Source: CAVSIS01 sp963814875 (GTDB taxonomy: Bacteria > Acidobacteriota > Thermoanaerobaculia > Thermoanaerobaculales > Sulfomarinibacteraceae). Taken from it: 37,632 bases of DNA. The number at the start of each line of letters is the position of its first letter. Within the stretch, counting starts at the first letter, position 1. A program made the translations under genes and the position numbers. Shown here one piece after another: positions 6,475 to 14,670 of the stretch. The stretch lies in the NCBI GenBank assembly GCA_963814875.1, contig CAWFFJ010000042.1, forward strand, positions 1 to 37,632, written 5' to 3'. The notes under the pieces were generated by a model, which saw nothing but the letters and a program-made list of their open reading frames with translations, ran no database searches and was not told where the DNA came from.

Positions 6475-8868
6475 CTAGAACGGCAGCCCGAAGCCCCGAG
6501 TGATGAAGACCGCCATTTCCGCACGGCTGGCGGAGTTCGAGGGGCAGAAACGATCCGCTGCACATCCGGCGGTGATGTGCTCGGCCGCGAGCTGCTCGAT
6601 CCAGTTGGCTGCCCAGTGGTCCACGGGGACGTCCACGAACCGGCCGACCGCTGCGGGCGGCTGGAAGTCGGAACCGTGGATCGACTTCAGGATCAGGACC
6701 GCCATCTGGGCGCGAAGCACGGGGTTTTCGGGGCAGAACTCGCCGGGGCGGCACCCTGCCGTGATGCCGTCCGCTGCGAGCTGCTCGATCCAGTCGGCGG
6801 CCCAGTAGTCGGCGGGGACGTCCGAGAAGACCCCGCTCGCCGGGGGCGGCTGGAACCCCGGTCCGTGGATCGCCTTGACGAGCTGAACCGCGACCTGCGC
6901 CCGCGAGACAACCGCGTCGGGGCAGAAGTTGCCGCTGCCGCACCCCGCCGTGATGCCAACCCGGACGATCGCCTCGACGAAGCGCGCCGCCCAGTGGTCG
7001 GGAGGGACGTCGGCGAAGGTGCCGAAGGGCAGGTCCTCGTGGGCGCCGATGTCGAACCCGGCGCCCTGGGGCCGACCGAGGCCGCGCTGGTCCAATGGCG
7101 GCATGCCCCGGTCCTGACCGGCGTCGATCGCCGGGCTGCCGAAGCCGAGGGCGTGGGTCCGTGTCGGCCCGCCGCTGTCGGCGAGCGGCAGCAGGAGCGG
7201 GTCGATCCCGATCAGGTCGCCGAGGACCGGATCCAGGGCGCACGAGTCGTCGCTCGCGAGGTTGTGGCCGTGGCTGCAGAGGTACGCGTCCGACCCGCGA
7301 CAGCTTCCCTCGCCGTTGCCGGCGACGATCGTGTTGAGCAGGTGATATTCGCCGAAGGTCCCATCGATACCGTAGGCTCCGTTGCCGCTGATGGTCGTGT
7401 TGACCAGGTTCGCGTTGCCGGCCAAGATGAGGCCATTTCCGATCTGGCTTACCCCGTTCCCACTGATGGTCGAGTTCGTGAAGCTGGTTCCGTCCGCAAA
7501 CGTCCACATGCCGCGAGACTGGTTTCCGGCGATGGTCACGCGTTCGAGAACCTCGGTTCCACCGTCGCCAATGATGCCGGAGCCGCCGCAGTCTCGAACC
7601 TCAACGTCTCGAAGGAACATCGTACAGAAGGCGTACATCCAGATTCCATCGTACTGGGCGCCCTGAACGGTCAGACCGTCCACGGCCGCGACGACGTCGT
7701 CTTGGGGCCACTGACCAATCGTGAGGCTCCTGATCCGCGTCGAGCGGGCGCCCGAGCCCACGATCCAGGCGTCGCGCAGTACGACCACATCTTCGGGGTA
7801 GTCGCCCGGGGCGACGTGGACCGGTCCCCATCCCATCGGCATCTTCTCCAAGGCGGTGGTGAGGGTCTGACACGCGGCGTCCGGAGAGCGACAGTCGTTG
7901 TCGTCGTCGCCTTCCAGGTCGACCCACACGGGCGTGCTGGCGCTGGTGTGCACCTCGACCTCGTCAGTGAGATCGCTCATCACGAGATTCTTCGGGTTGT
8001 CGACGTGAGGGAAGGTGACGGTCCGCGCGACGACGAAGAGTGTTGAATCGGGGACGAGGGGACCCAGCAGCGCTCCGGGCCAATCTTTCTTGAAACTATC
8101 CGCGGTCGACATCACGTGTTCATAGGGACCGCCGGAACCGCTGGATGCGAGAAGCTCGTAGCGGCCGCCTCCGTCCTCGTAGGCAATCCTGTTCCACGTT
8201 GCCGACGCCACGATTCCACCGCCGAGGAAGTGCAGGTCGGTCGGTGCGACCGTTTGAGTCGCCTGCCAATCCCCGTCGACCTGCTTGCTGTCGAGGAAGG
8301 ATGCCAGCGTCGGGTCCAGGGTGTGGAGCGCATTCCAGCGCAGGTCGAGGCCATCGCCGTCGGTGAGCGCGGTGAGCCCCAAGAGAGTACCCGGCAGCTC
8401 GGCGGCAAGTGCGTTGCTGCGCAGGTCAAGCGTACGCAGCGACGTCGTTGCGCCGAGCGACGCGGGGACCGCGCCCGTCAACCGGTTCAAAGAGAGGTTG
8501 AGGACCTCGAGCGCGGTCAGGCTGCCGAGGGAGGTCGGGATGCCGCCCACGAGCCAGTTGTCCGCGAGATCCAGAACCTGGAGCGCGGTGAGGTTCCCCA
8601 AGGAGCCCGGCAGCTCACCCCTCATGTTGCTGAGCGGCAAGGCGAGCCCTGTGACGTGGTCGCCGCCAGCGTCGCAGGTCACTCCGAACCACTGGCAGGG
8701 ATCGGCGTCCTCGAGCCAGCCCGAAGCGTCGAACCACTGGGGCCCGCCGGTGGAGGTGTAAAGGTCCTCCAGCGCGCTCCGCTCTTGGAGGGGAGGGGCC
8801 GCGAAGACGGTGGGTGCAATCGCGGTGATGAGCAGGATGATCCAGGGACGATGGAACAGACCGCGCAT
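6475..8868 (-). CDS. secreted LRR / right-handed beta-helix / triple SLH fusion protein
   Basis: 797 residues with a signal peptide (about 1-24, hydrophobic WIILLITAIAPTVFA). Residues about 27-75 form a plant-type LRR N-cap (ALEDLYTSTGGPQWF ... CQWFGVTCD), followed by four or so leucine-rich repeats (LTALQVLDLADNWL, LTALEVLNLSLNRL, TTSLRTLDLRSNAL). The middle (about 310-600) is a beta-helix with repeated TISGNG turns and a choice-of-anchor-Q-like end (PLADSGGPTRTHALGFGSPAIDAG). Residues about 614-797 are three SLH repeats (FADVPPDHWA, FSDVPADYWA, FVDVPVDHWA). Each SLH repeat holds a C-x5-C pair (CGSGNFC, CRPGEFC, CAADRFC). The protein is probably surface-exposed and attached through SLH; the ligand is unknown. 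The start has a GGGGGGAC ribosome site just upstream. Confidence 0.87.
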   Translation of the reverse strand: MRGLFHRPWIILLITAIAPTVFAAPPLQERSALEDLYTSTGGPQWFDASGWLEDADPCQWFGVTCDAGGDHVTGLALPLSNMRGELPGSLGNLTALQVLDLADNWLVGGIPTSLGSLTALEVLNLSLNRLTGAVPASLGATTSLRTLDLRSNALAAELPGTLLGLTALTDGDGLDLRWNALHTLDPTLASFLDSKQVDGDWQATQTVAPTDLHFLGGGIVASATWNRIAYEDGGGRYELLASSGSGGPYEHVMSTADSFKKDWPGALLGPLVPDSTLFVVARTVTFPHVDNPKNLVMSDLTDEVEVHTSASTPVWVDLEGDDDNDCRSPDAACQTLTTALEKMPMGWGPVHVAPGDYPEDVVVLRDAWIVGSGARSTRIRSLTIGQWPQDDVVAAVDGLTVQGAQYDGIWMYAFCTMFLRDVEVRDCGGSGIIGDGGTEVLERVTIAGNQSRGMWTFADGTSFTNSTISGNGVSQIGNGLILAGNANLVNTTISGNGAYGIDGTFGEYHLLNTIVAGNGEGSCRGSDAYLCSHGHNLASDDSCALDPVLGDLIGIDPLLLPLADSGGPTRTHALGFGSPAIDAGQDRGMPPLDQRGLGRPQGAGFDIGAHEDLPFGTFADVPPDHWAARFVEAIVRVGITAGCGSGNFCPDAVVSRAQVAVQLVKAIHGPGFQPPPASGVFSDVPADYWAADWIEQLAADGITAGCRPGEFCPENPVLRAQMAVLILKSIHGSDFQPPAAVGRFVDVPVDHWAANWIEQLAAEHITAGCAADRFCPSNSASRAEMAVFITRGFGLPF

Positions 8869-9172
8869 TGACGTCCCCCCGCAGGGTGCGGCTCGCAGCC
8901 GCGGCTATGCCTCATGGGCAGCTTCAAAGTTGAGACAAATTCTTGAATAAGATAGATCGAGTGAGACACGCGTCTCCGATGAGGCTACGATAGCACGTAC
9001 TTGCTCCAGCTTCTGGCCTCGACACACCTGAAGACGCGGGGAAAGACGGTCCACCCGGACACGACCCGATACTCGAGCGGCGCCAGGACTCCAACCGGAT
9101 CCTTCTCGAGACCCAGGGCGATCCCTCGGGACCTCGCGCTCCTCGCGTGCGGCGGGTGCTCTATAGTGAGCC
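8869..9172. other. divergent intergenic region, SLH protein / ogt
   Basis: 304 bp between divergently transcribed genes. The part at about 8925-8995 is AT-rich compared with the rest of the window (for example AAATTCTTGAATAAGATAGATC) and is the likely promoter zone for the SLH-protein gene, but no -35/-10 pair is good enough to name. No gene or strong repeat is visible. Confidence 0.35.
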
Positions 9173-9733
9173 ATGACAACGCATGGGTTCGCGCTCTTCG
9201 AGACCGCCATCGGCCGTTGCGGCATCGCCTGGAGCGAGCGCGGCGTCGCCGGAGTCCAGCTCCCCGAGGCGCAGGATGCCGACACCAGGGCGCGGTTGGC
9301 GCGGCGGTTCCCGACCGCCGGCGAAAAGACTCCGCCGATCGAAGTCGGGCGTGCAATCGACGGCATCATCGCCCTGCTTTCGGGCGAGGCGAGCGATCTC
9401 TCTGGCGTTGTGCTCGAGCTCGGCGGCGTGCCGGTGTTCGAGCGCCGCGTCTACCAGGTCGCCCGGACCATCCCTCCGGGTGAGGCGGTGTCATACGGCG
9501 AGATCGCGGCGCGGGTAGGTGATCCGGGAGCGGCCCGCGCTGTGGGCCGCGCTCTGGCTCGAAACCCGGTCCCGATCCTGGTGCCGTGCCATCGGGTGGT
9601 CGCGGCGGACGGAAGCCTCGGCGGTTTCTCGGCGAGCGGGGGCGTCACCACCAAGGCCCGCCTGCTCAGGATCGAGGAGGCGCACGGGACGGGCACCCGC
9701 AGGCTGTTCGAAGAGGAGGATCACGACGGGTGA
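9173..9733 (+). CDS. ogt: methylated-DNA--[protein]-cysteine S-methyltransferase
   Basis: A 186-residue suicide DNA-repair protein that moves the alkyl group from O6-alkylguanine (and O4-alkylthymine) to its own cysteine. The C-terminal domain is complete: the winged-helix part VSYGEIAARVGDPGAARAVG with the Arg finger, the Asn hinge ALARNPVPIL, the active site PCHRVV and the following GSLGGFSASGG lid. The N-terminal domain (about 1-85) is the variable ribonuclease-H-like region. Length and lack of an AraC-like N-terminal part fit Ogt/MGMT rather than Ada. The ATG lies 6 bases after CTATAG with no strong Shine-Dalgarno sequence. It seems to be a single-gene unit, followed by a repeated intergenic element. 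Confidence 0.93.
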   Translation: MTTHGFALFETAIGRCGIAWSERGVAGVQLPEAQDADTRARLARRFPTAGEKTPPIEVGRAIDGIIALLSGEASDLSGVVLELGGVPVFERRVYQVARTIPPGEAVSYGEIAARVGDPGAARAVGRALARNPVPILVPCHRVVAADGSLGGFSASGGVTTKARLLRIEEAHGTGTRRLFEEEDHDG

Positions 9734-9772
9734 CGGCGAACGGAGATGCCCCGACGGCTGGCCTGCACTTTT

Positions 9773-9942
9773 CACTACGCCGCGTCGCGAGGGCGCAGAG
9801 GTGCCGGTCAGCGCTGAGTCATTGAGCGGGGAGGCACCGAGTCGTATGCCTACATACGTCGCAGGCGCCGAGTCGCGAAAGGACCGGCGATAGCTGGCAG
9901 ATCGGCGCCCGCAGTAGGGATGTGGTGAGAAATGCAGGCTAC
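9773..9942 (+). repeat. ~170-bp structured intergenic element, copy 1
   Basis: Begins CACTACGCC and ends AATGCAGGCTAC. It shares with 12004-12179 the same ends, a TCGCGAGG block, a 6-bp hairpin (here CGTATG/CATACG, 9843-9848 with 9853-9858) followed by TCG, a CCGAG block, and a 42-bp 3' segment (9901-9942) matching copy 2 at about 32 positions without gaps. An outer helix GCCGGTC/GACCGGC (9803-9809 with 9882-9888) encloses the hairpin. It also contains an internal near-repeat GGCACCGAGTCG/GGCGCCGAGTCG (9833-9844, 9864-9875). The start codon of the DUF1697 gene lies within its 3' end. Confidence 0.6.
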
Positions 9943-10489
9943 TGGCCGCGGTGACCTCTTCGTCGCCCTCCTGCGCGGGATCAACGTCGGCGGCAGGAAC
10001 GCGCTGCCGATGCGCGACCTCACGGCGATGTGTCTCGAGGTCGGCTGCCGCGAGGTCCGAACGTACATCCAGAGCGGTAACGTCGTCTTCCGCGCCTCGC
10101 CGGAGCTCGCTCGACGGTTCCCCGAGGAGCTCGCGACGCTCATCGAGACGCGCACCCGGCTCCGGGTTCCGGTCGTGCTGCGTTCCGCCACGGAGCTAGC
10201 CGTGATCACGCGCTCGAATCCGTTCATTCGGACGGGCGCCGACCCCGGGACGCTCCACGTGGTGTTCCTCGCCGACGAGCCGGGCCCGAGCGCGGTGGCC
10301 GCGCTCGACCCCGAAAGGTCGCCGCCCGATCGCTTCGTGGTCGCGCAACGCGAGATCTTCCTCCACTGTCCGAACGGCGTCGCTCGCTCCAAGCTCACCA
10401 ACCAGTACTTTGACACCAGGCTCGGCACCGTGAGCACGGCCCGCAACTGGAGGACTGTCCTCAAGCTGGCGGAGATGGCTGCGAAGTGA
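9932..10489 (+). CDS. DUF1697 domain-containing protein
   Basis: A 185-residue protein with the typical DUF1697 opening LFVALLRGINVGGRNALPM, then DLTAMCLEVGCREVRTYIQSGNVVF and the closing TARNWRTVLKLAEM, where TARNW-T is a conserved block. The family is cytosolic and of unknown biochemical function; length fits a complete member. The only in-frame start before the conserved region is ATG 9932, which sits inside the conserved 3' end of the upstream structured repeat; a clear ribosome site is missing (only GGTGAG, close to the ATG). It stands between ogt and an NhaC antiporter gene, 70 bases before the latter, with no obvious functional link. Confidence 0.88.
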   Translation: MQATGRGDLFVALLRGINVGGRNALPMRDLTAMCLEVGCREVRTYIQSGNVVFRASPELARRFPEELATLIETRTRLRVPVVLRSATELAVITRSNPFIRTGADPGTLHVVFLADEPGPSAVAALDPERSPPDRFVVAQREIFLHCPNGVARSKLTNQYFDTRLGTVSTARNWRTVLKLAEMAAK

Positions 10490-10559
10490 GGATGGGGACC
10501 GACCCCCATGCCCTCGCGCAGGTTCTTCGAGGGGTGCGATCGTCGCTGCTGGGGGACCC

Positions 10560-11999
10560 GTGAGCGAGCCGGAGAAGGTACCAGCGAGCGAGGAGCGAGG
10601 GCAGAAGCGCACACCGACCTTCCTCCAGGCCGTGGCGCCGCTGGTCGCGATCGCCCTGCTCCTCGGCGTCGGCTACGGGGTGCTGCGGCTGCGGGCGGAG
10701 GTCCTGCTGATTGCGGCAGCCGCGGTCGCCGGCGTGATCGGGCGTCGCCTCGGCTACAGCTACCGCGAGCTCGAAGCAGGCATCGTGACCTCGATCGCGA
10801 AGGGCATGCCGGCGATGCTGATCGTGATCGTGGTCGGCGCCCTGATCGGATCGTGGATCGCCGCCGGGACCATCCCGATGCTGGTCGCGTACGGCCTCGA
10901 GCTGATCTCGCCGCGCTTCTTCCTGGTCACGACGTACCTCGTGTGCTCGTTCATCTCGCTGGTGACCGGGACCTCCTACGGGACCGCGGGAACCCTGGGG
11001 GTGGCCTTCATCGGGATCGCCCACGGGCTCGGTGTTCCCCTCGGGCAGGCCGCCGGCGCGATCGTCGCGGGCGCCTACTTCGGCGACAAGCTGTCGCCGT
11101 TTTCGGACACGACCAACCTGGCGCCGATCGCCGCCGGCTCGAACCTCTTCGACCACATCCGCCACATGCTGTGGACGACGACCCCCGCCTGGTTCCTCGG
11201 CCTGGTCGTGTACGCCGTCGCCGGGCTCGGCACCGGTGAAGGGTTGGGGGCCGGCCTCGATGCTGCCGCCATCCAGGCCGCCATCCGGGGCGCTTTCCGG
11301 TTCAATGTCGTGCTGCTGCTGCCGGCCGCGATCACCCTCTACGCTGCGCTCCGCAAGCGGCCGGTAATCCCCGGCATGCTGGTCTCGTCGGGGGTCGCGG
11401 TGGTGCTCGCGATCGCGGTCCAGGGACAACGCTTGGTGCCGGCCGTCGCCTCGCTGGTCACCGGCTTCGAGTCCGCGACCGGCAACCCGACCGTGGACAC
11501 CCTGCTCACCCGGGGCGGCATGGCAAGCATGATGGACGTGACCCTGATCGCCTTCGCGGCGTTCGCATTCGGGGGCATCGTGCAGCACACCGGAATGCTC
11601 GACGTGCTGCTCGAGCGCCTGCTCCGCGTCGCCTCTACGACAGGTCGCCTGGTCGCGGCGACGGTTGCGGCCTGCATCGCGACGGCGGCCATGACCGGGA
11701 GCTCGTTCCTCTCGATCCTGATCCCGGGCGAGCTGTTCGCGCCCGCCTACCGGCGCCGCGGGCTCGCCGCCAAGAACCTCTCGCGCACCACCGAGGACAG
11801 CGGCACGGTAGTGATGCCGCTGATCCCGTGGAGCATCGCCGGCGTCTACATGGCCGGGACCCTCGGCGTGCCGACCCTCGAGTACGCTCCCTGGGCGGTG
11901 ATGTGCTACACGGGGTTCCTGTTCGCGCTCCTGTACGGTTTCACCGGCATCGGGATCGCGCCCCGCCGGCGCGACGACGAGACGATCCCAGGGAGCTAG
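10560..11999 (+). CDS. nhaC: Na+/H+ antiporter NhaC family
   Basis: A 479-residue inner-membrane protein with about 11-12 hydrophobic segments after a charged 24-residue cytosolic N terminus. The signature YFGDKLSPFSDTTNLAPIA (about 178-196) with GSNLFDHIRHMLWTTTPAW following, TGTSYGTAGTLGVAF and the C-terminal LSRTTEDSGTVVMPLIPW are those of the NhaC group in the ion-transporter superfamily. NhaC-type proteins exchange external protons for internal Na+; some relatives swap malate/lactate or other ions, so the substrate is an inference. GTG 10560 is the start, preceded by CTGGGGGACCC. It is followed by a structured repeat and then iadA, so co-transcription with iadA is possible but not shown. 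Confidence 0.88.
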   Translation: MSEPEKVPASEERGQKRTPTFLQAVAPLVAIALLLGVGYGVLRLRAEVLLIAAAAVAGVIGRRLGYSYRELEAGIVTSIAKGMPAMLIVIVVGALIGSWIAAGTIPMLVAYGLELISPRFFLVTTYLVCSFISLVTGTSYGTAGTLGVAFIGIAHGLGVPLGQAAGAIVAGAYFGDKLSPFSDTTNLAPIAAGSNLFDHIRHMLWTTTPAWFLGLVVYAVAGLGTGEGLGAGLDAAAIQAAIRGAFRFNVVLLLPAAITLYAALRKRPVIPGMLVSSGVAVVLAIAVQGQRLVPAVASLVTGFESATGNPTVDTLLTRGGMASMMDVTLIAFAAFAFGGIVQHTGMLDVLLERLLRVASTTGRLVAATVAACIATAAMTGSSFLSILIPGELFAPAYRRRGLAAKNLSRTTEDSGTVVMPLIPWSIAGVYMAGTLGVPTLEYAPWAVMCYTGFLFALLYGFTGIGIAPRRRDDETIPGS

Positions 12000-12003
12000 C
12001 CCG

Positions 12004-12179
12004 CACTACTCACCGGGGTTCGTCGCGAGGCCGGCGAGACGGCGTGCGCAGTGGAGAGTTTGAGCTGAGGAGCGCGGAGGCGTATTGGGCAATACGTCGA
12101 GCACTCCGAGGTGAGAAGGCACCGCTGCGCATGCCGCATCGCCGACCGCAGTAGAACTCTGGTGAATAATGCGGGCTAG
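12004..12179 (+). repeat. ~175-bp structured intergenic element, copy 2
   Basis: Diverged second copy of the 9773-9942 element. An outer helix pairs GGCGTGCGCAGTGG (12041-12054) with CCGCTGCGCATGCC (12122-12135): 14 pairs, two of them G-U. It encloses the hairpin CGTATT/AATACG (12081-12086 with 12091-12096, loop GGGC), whose terminal pair differs from copy 1 by a compensatory change (G-C to T-A). The 3' end GGTGAATAATGCGGGCTAG matches copy 1. This looks like an RNA-level structure or a non-autonomous mobile element. Confidence 0.6.
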
Positions 12180-12211
12180 GGCGGCGGACCCGATCGAAGG
12201 AGGGACGCGAG

Positions 12212-13390
12212 GTGCTCACGCTGATCCAAGGTGCAGAGGTCTGGGCCCCGGAGCCTCTCGGCGAGCGCGACCTTCTCCTCGCCGGGTCGACGATCGCGGC
12301 GGTGGTCGAGCCAGGCACCGTCGACCTTCGCGGAGTTGCGGTCGATCGTCTGGACGCGCGCGGTTGCTCTGTGGTCCCGGGCTTCGTCGACAGCCACGTC
12401 CACATCCTCGGCGGGGGCGGCGAGGGCGGCCCCGCGACTCGTGCTCCGGAGCTCGCCGTCGAGGACATCGTGGCCTGCGGCGTGACCGGGGTGATCGGTT
12501 GCCTCGGCACCGACGCGGTGACGCGCCACCCCGCCTCGCTGCTCGCCAAGGCGCGCGCGCTCGAGGCGGAAGGCCTCAGCGCCTGGATCTTCACCGGCTC
12601 CTACCAGCTCCCGCCGGTGACCCTCACCGGCAGCGTCCGCTCGGACCTGGTGCTGATCGACAAAGTGGTCGGGGCGGGCGAGATCGCGATCTCGGACCAC
12701 CGCTCCTCGCAGCCCGCGTTCGACGAGATCGCGCGACTCGCCGCCGAGTGCCGGGTGGGCGGGATGCTGGGTGGCAAAGCCGGGGTGCTCCACCTCCACC
12801 TCGGGGACGGCCCGCGCGGCCTCGAGCTGGTGCGCCGCCTGCTCGCCGAGACCGAGATCCCGGCCACCCAGGTGGTGCCGACCCACTGCTGTCGGAACCC
12901 GCACCTGCTCGCGGAAGCTGTCGAGCACGTGCTCGCCGGCGGCTGCGCGGACTTCACCGCCGGCTTCGGGGACCACGGCGCCGAGGTGTCGGTGGTGGAG
13001 GCCGTGCGCCGCCTGCTCGCCGCGGGTGCCTCTCTCGAGCGGGTCACGGTGAGCTCCGACGCGGGCGGCAGCATCCCGGTCTTCGACGCCGCGGGGGAGC
13101 TCACCTGGCTCGAGGTCGCGCGGCCGGACGCCCTACTGGCGGCGTTCCGCGCGCTGGTCCGCGAAGGCGTCGTCGATCTCGCCGGCGCGTGCCGGCTGTT
13201 CGCCGCCAACCCGGCCCGGATCTACCGGCTGCGCGGCAAGGGCCGAATCGGGGTCGGAGCGGACGCCGACCTCGTGGTGCTCGACAGTGAGCTCCGCCCC
13301 CGCGACGTGTTCGCGCGGGGGCGTCGGGTCGTCGCCGACGGCCAGGTGATCGCGAGGAGCACGTTTGCGGCGCGTCGCGAGTCGCCGTGA
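12212..13390 (+). CDS. iadA: beta-aspartyl (isoaspartyl) dipeptidase
   Basis: A 392-residue amidohydrolase-superfamily enzyme that cleaves isoaspartyl dipeptides produced from damaged proteins. It matches the IadA pattern along its length: metal motif DSHVHILGGGGEGGPATR (HVH plus the substrate loop), GCLGTDAVTRHPASLLAKARAL, GSYQLPPVTLTGSV, AISDHRSS, the probable carboxylated Lys in GGKAGVLHLHLGD, the ligand His in VVPTHCCRN and the catalytic Asp in VTVSSDAGGSIPVF. The C-terminal GKGRIGVGADADLVVLD belongs to the composite beta-sandwich. GTG 12212 is chosen because AAGGAGGG (12198-12204) lies at good spacing. The protein is cytosolic. It is preceded by the structured repeat and converges with a minus-strand unit. 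Confidence 0.92.
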   Translation: MLTLIQGAEVWAPEPLGERDLLLAGSTIAAVVEPGTVDLRGVAVDRLDARGCSVVPGFVDSHVHILGGGGEGGPATRAPELAVEDIVACGVTGVIGCLGTDAVTRHPASLLAKARALEAEGLSAWIFTGSYQLPPVTLTGSVRSDLVLIDKVVGAGEIAISDHRSSQPAFDEIARLAAECRVGGMLGGKAGVLHLHLGDGPRGLELVRRLLAETEIPATQVVPTHCCRNPHLLAEAVEHVLAGGCADFTAGFGDHGAEVSVVEAVRRLLAAGASLERVTVSSDAGGSIPVFDAAGELTWLEVARPDALLAAFRALVREGVVDLAGACRLFAANPARIYRLRGKGRIGVGADADLVVLDSELRPRDVFARGRRVVADGQVIARSTFAARRESP

Positions 13391-13414
13391 CGGGGAGGGG
13401 CGCCGCGCCGCAAG

Positions 13415-14647
13415 TCAGCTCGACGCAGAAACCGGGGCGGGCAGCTTCCAGGTGTAGGGAACGAAGGTCCTGAGAACGCTGGCGCGGTTGTAGGTTTCTT
13501 CGGCGCCCGGGGCCTCGATCACTGCGGAGCCGTCGGCCCGGCGTTCGAAGCGGATCGCGTCGCCGGTGAACGGGTCGGGCGCGGAGGCCTCGGGCCAACG
13601 CGCGAGGGTCTCCGGGTAGCGTCCCGTAGCGAGGCCCTCGAGCCTCACCGAGATTGCGAGGCGCTCGAGCCGTCGGAGGGAGAGGATGCTCTGGGTGCGC
13701 AGAAGGGAGACGGCCAGCATGTCGGCCATCGGGACGTTCTGCGTGTCGGCCTTCCGGCTCTCGAGGTGCTTGATCAGAGCGGCGTTGGCGCCGATCGGTC
13801 CGCTCGACAGACGCGCGGCCTCGATCACCACGCTGACGGGCTCGTCGCGGCCTGTGACCTGAGCTACGACGGCGCCGAACACGTCGTTGAAACTCAGGCT
13901 GCCGGTCTCGAAGCCGGTTGCCATCCCGCCGAGCGAGCGCTTCCAGGCCGTCGTGAGGTCGACGTCGGGGAGGCTGGCGGCGAGGTCCTCCAACGCCTCC
14001 GGTGGGGCCGACGGTGCCTGCACCGCCACCAGCACAGCGTCCGCCGCCGTGCGGTCAACCGCGAGGCCCACCAGCAGCGAGATGAGCGGGGTCTCCTGCT
14101 CGAGCGACGCCGAGATCCCGCCGAGCTCGGTGACACAGAGGCGGAAGGCCGCCCAGTCTCCGGCGTCAACGGCGAGCCGGGCCCGGACATTGAGCACCCG
14201 CGCGAGCCAGAGGAGCTTCAGTATCGGGATGTCAGGCTTTGGGCTGGTCGCCTGCACGCCGGAGAGACCCCAGCTCGAGCCGCGCAGAGCCGCCGCCCGA
14301 TCGGCGAGGGAGAGCGCCGGCGCGCTGCGCGCGAGGGTCTGATCGAGCCCGTTGCGCTGCGCGGGCGTCCAGTCGCCCACCCGCAGCTTTGAGAGGTCCC
14401 CGACCAGCGTCGTCTGGTCCTGGTCGAGATCGAGTGCGGCGGCGGCGGCGCGCCACCAGATCGCGGCGTTGTCCTCGTCGGCCACGGTGGCGGAGGCGTA
14501 GGCGTCGGGAGTCAGCGGTCCGATCTCCTGCTCGACGTCCTGGCGTGTCATTCGGGCCTGCACCCGCAGGGCGAGCAGCAGGGCAAGCACGAGGGCGGCG
14601 GCCACTCCGAGGATGCGGAAACTGGTGCTCAGTCGTGGGCGGTGCAT
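13415..14647 (-). CDS. membrane-anchored protein of unknown function downstream of ECF sigma pair
   Basis: 410 residues from ATG 14647, chosen because GGGAGGAG lies six bases upstream; an in-frame start nine codons earlier lacks such a site. One N-terminal membrane segment (about residues 10-33, ILGVAAALVLALLLAL) precedes a large, mostly helical exterior domain. Near the C terminus GRYPETLARWPEASAPDPFTG then IRFERRADGSAVI is a block I have seen in uncharacterised planctomycete/acidobacterial proteins, where it resembles the end of pilin-like or prepilin-domain proteins. No catalytic motif is recognised. It follows the small membrane protein gene by 23 bases and the sigma factor gene before that, so it is probably regulated by or with that sigma factor. 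Confidence 0.75.
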   Translation of the reverse strand: MHRPRLSTSFRILGVAAALVLALLLALRVQARMTRQDVEQEIGPLTPDAYASATVADEDNAAIWWRAAAAALDLDQDQTTLVGDLSKLRVGDWTPAQRNGLDQTLARSAPALSLADRAAALRGSSWGLSGVQATSPKPDIPILKLLWLARVLNVRARLAVDAGDWAAFRLCVTELGGISASLEQETPLISLLVGLAVDRTAADAVLVAVQAPSAPPEALEDLAASLPDVDLTTAWKRSLGGMATGFETGSLSFNDVFGAVVAQVTGRDEPVSVVIEAARLSSGPIGANAALIKHLESRKADTQNVPMADMLAVSLLRTQSILSLRRLERLAISVRLEGLATGRYPETLARWPEASAPDPFTGDAIRFERRADGSAVIEAPGAEETYNRASVLRTFVPYTWKLPAPVSASS

Positions 14648-14670
14648 GTCGGTCTCCTCCCAGTGCGCTC

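Noticed and set aside
10461..11588. 375-codon minus-strand open frame opposite nhaC
   Set aside because: Translation is dominated by Gly/Asp/Arg/Gln typical of the antisense of a GC-rich membrane protein gene; nhaC itself has clear family motifs.
12081..12096. Hairpin CGTATTGGGCAATACG as part of a tRNA
   Set aside because: No cloverleaf can be built around it: no acceptor stem, anticodon arm or T-loop sequence at the needed distances.
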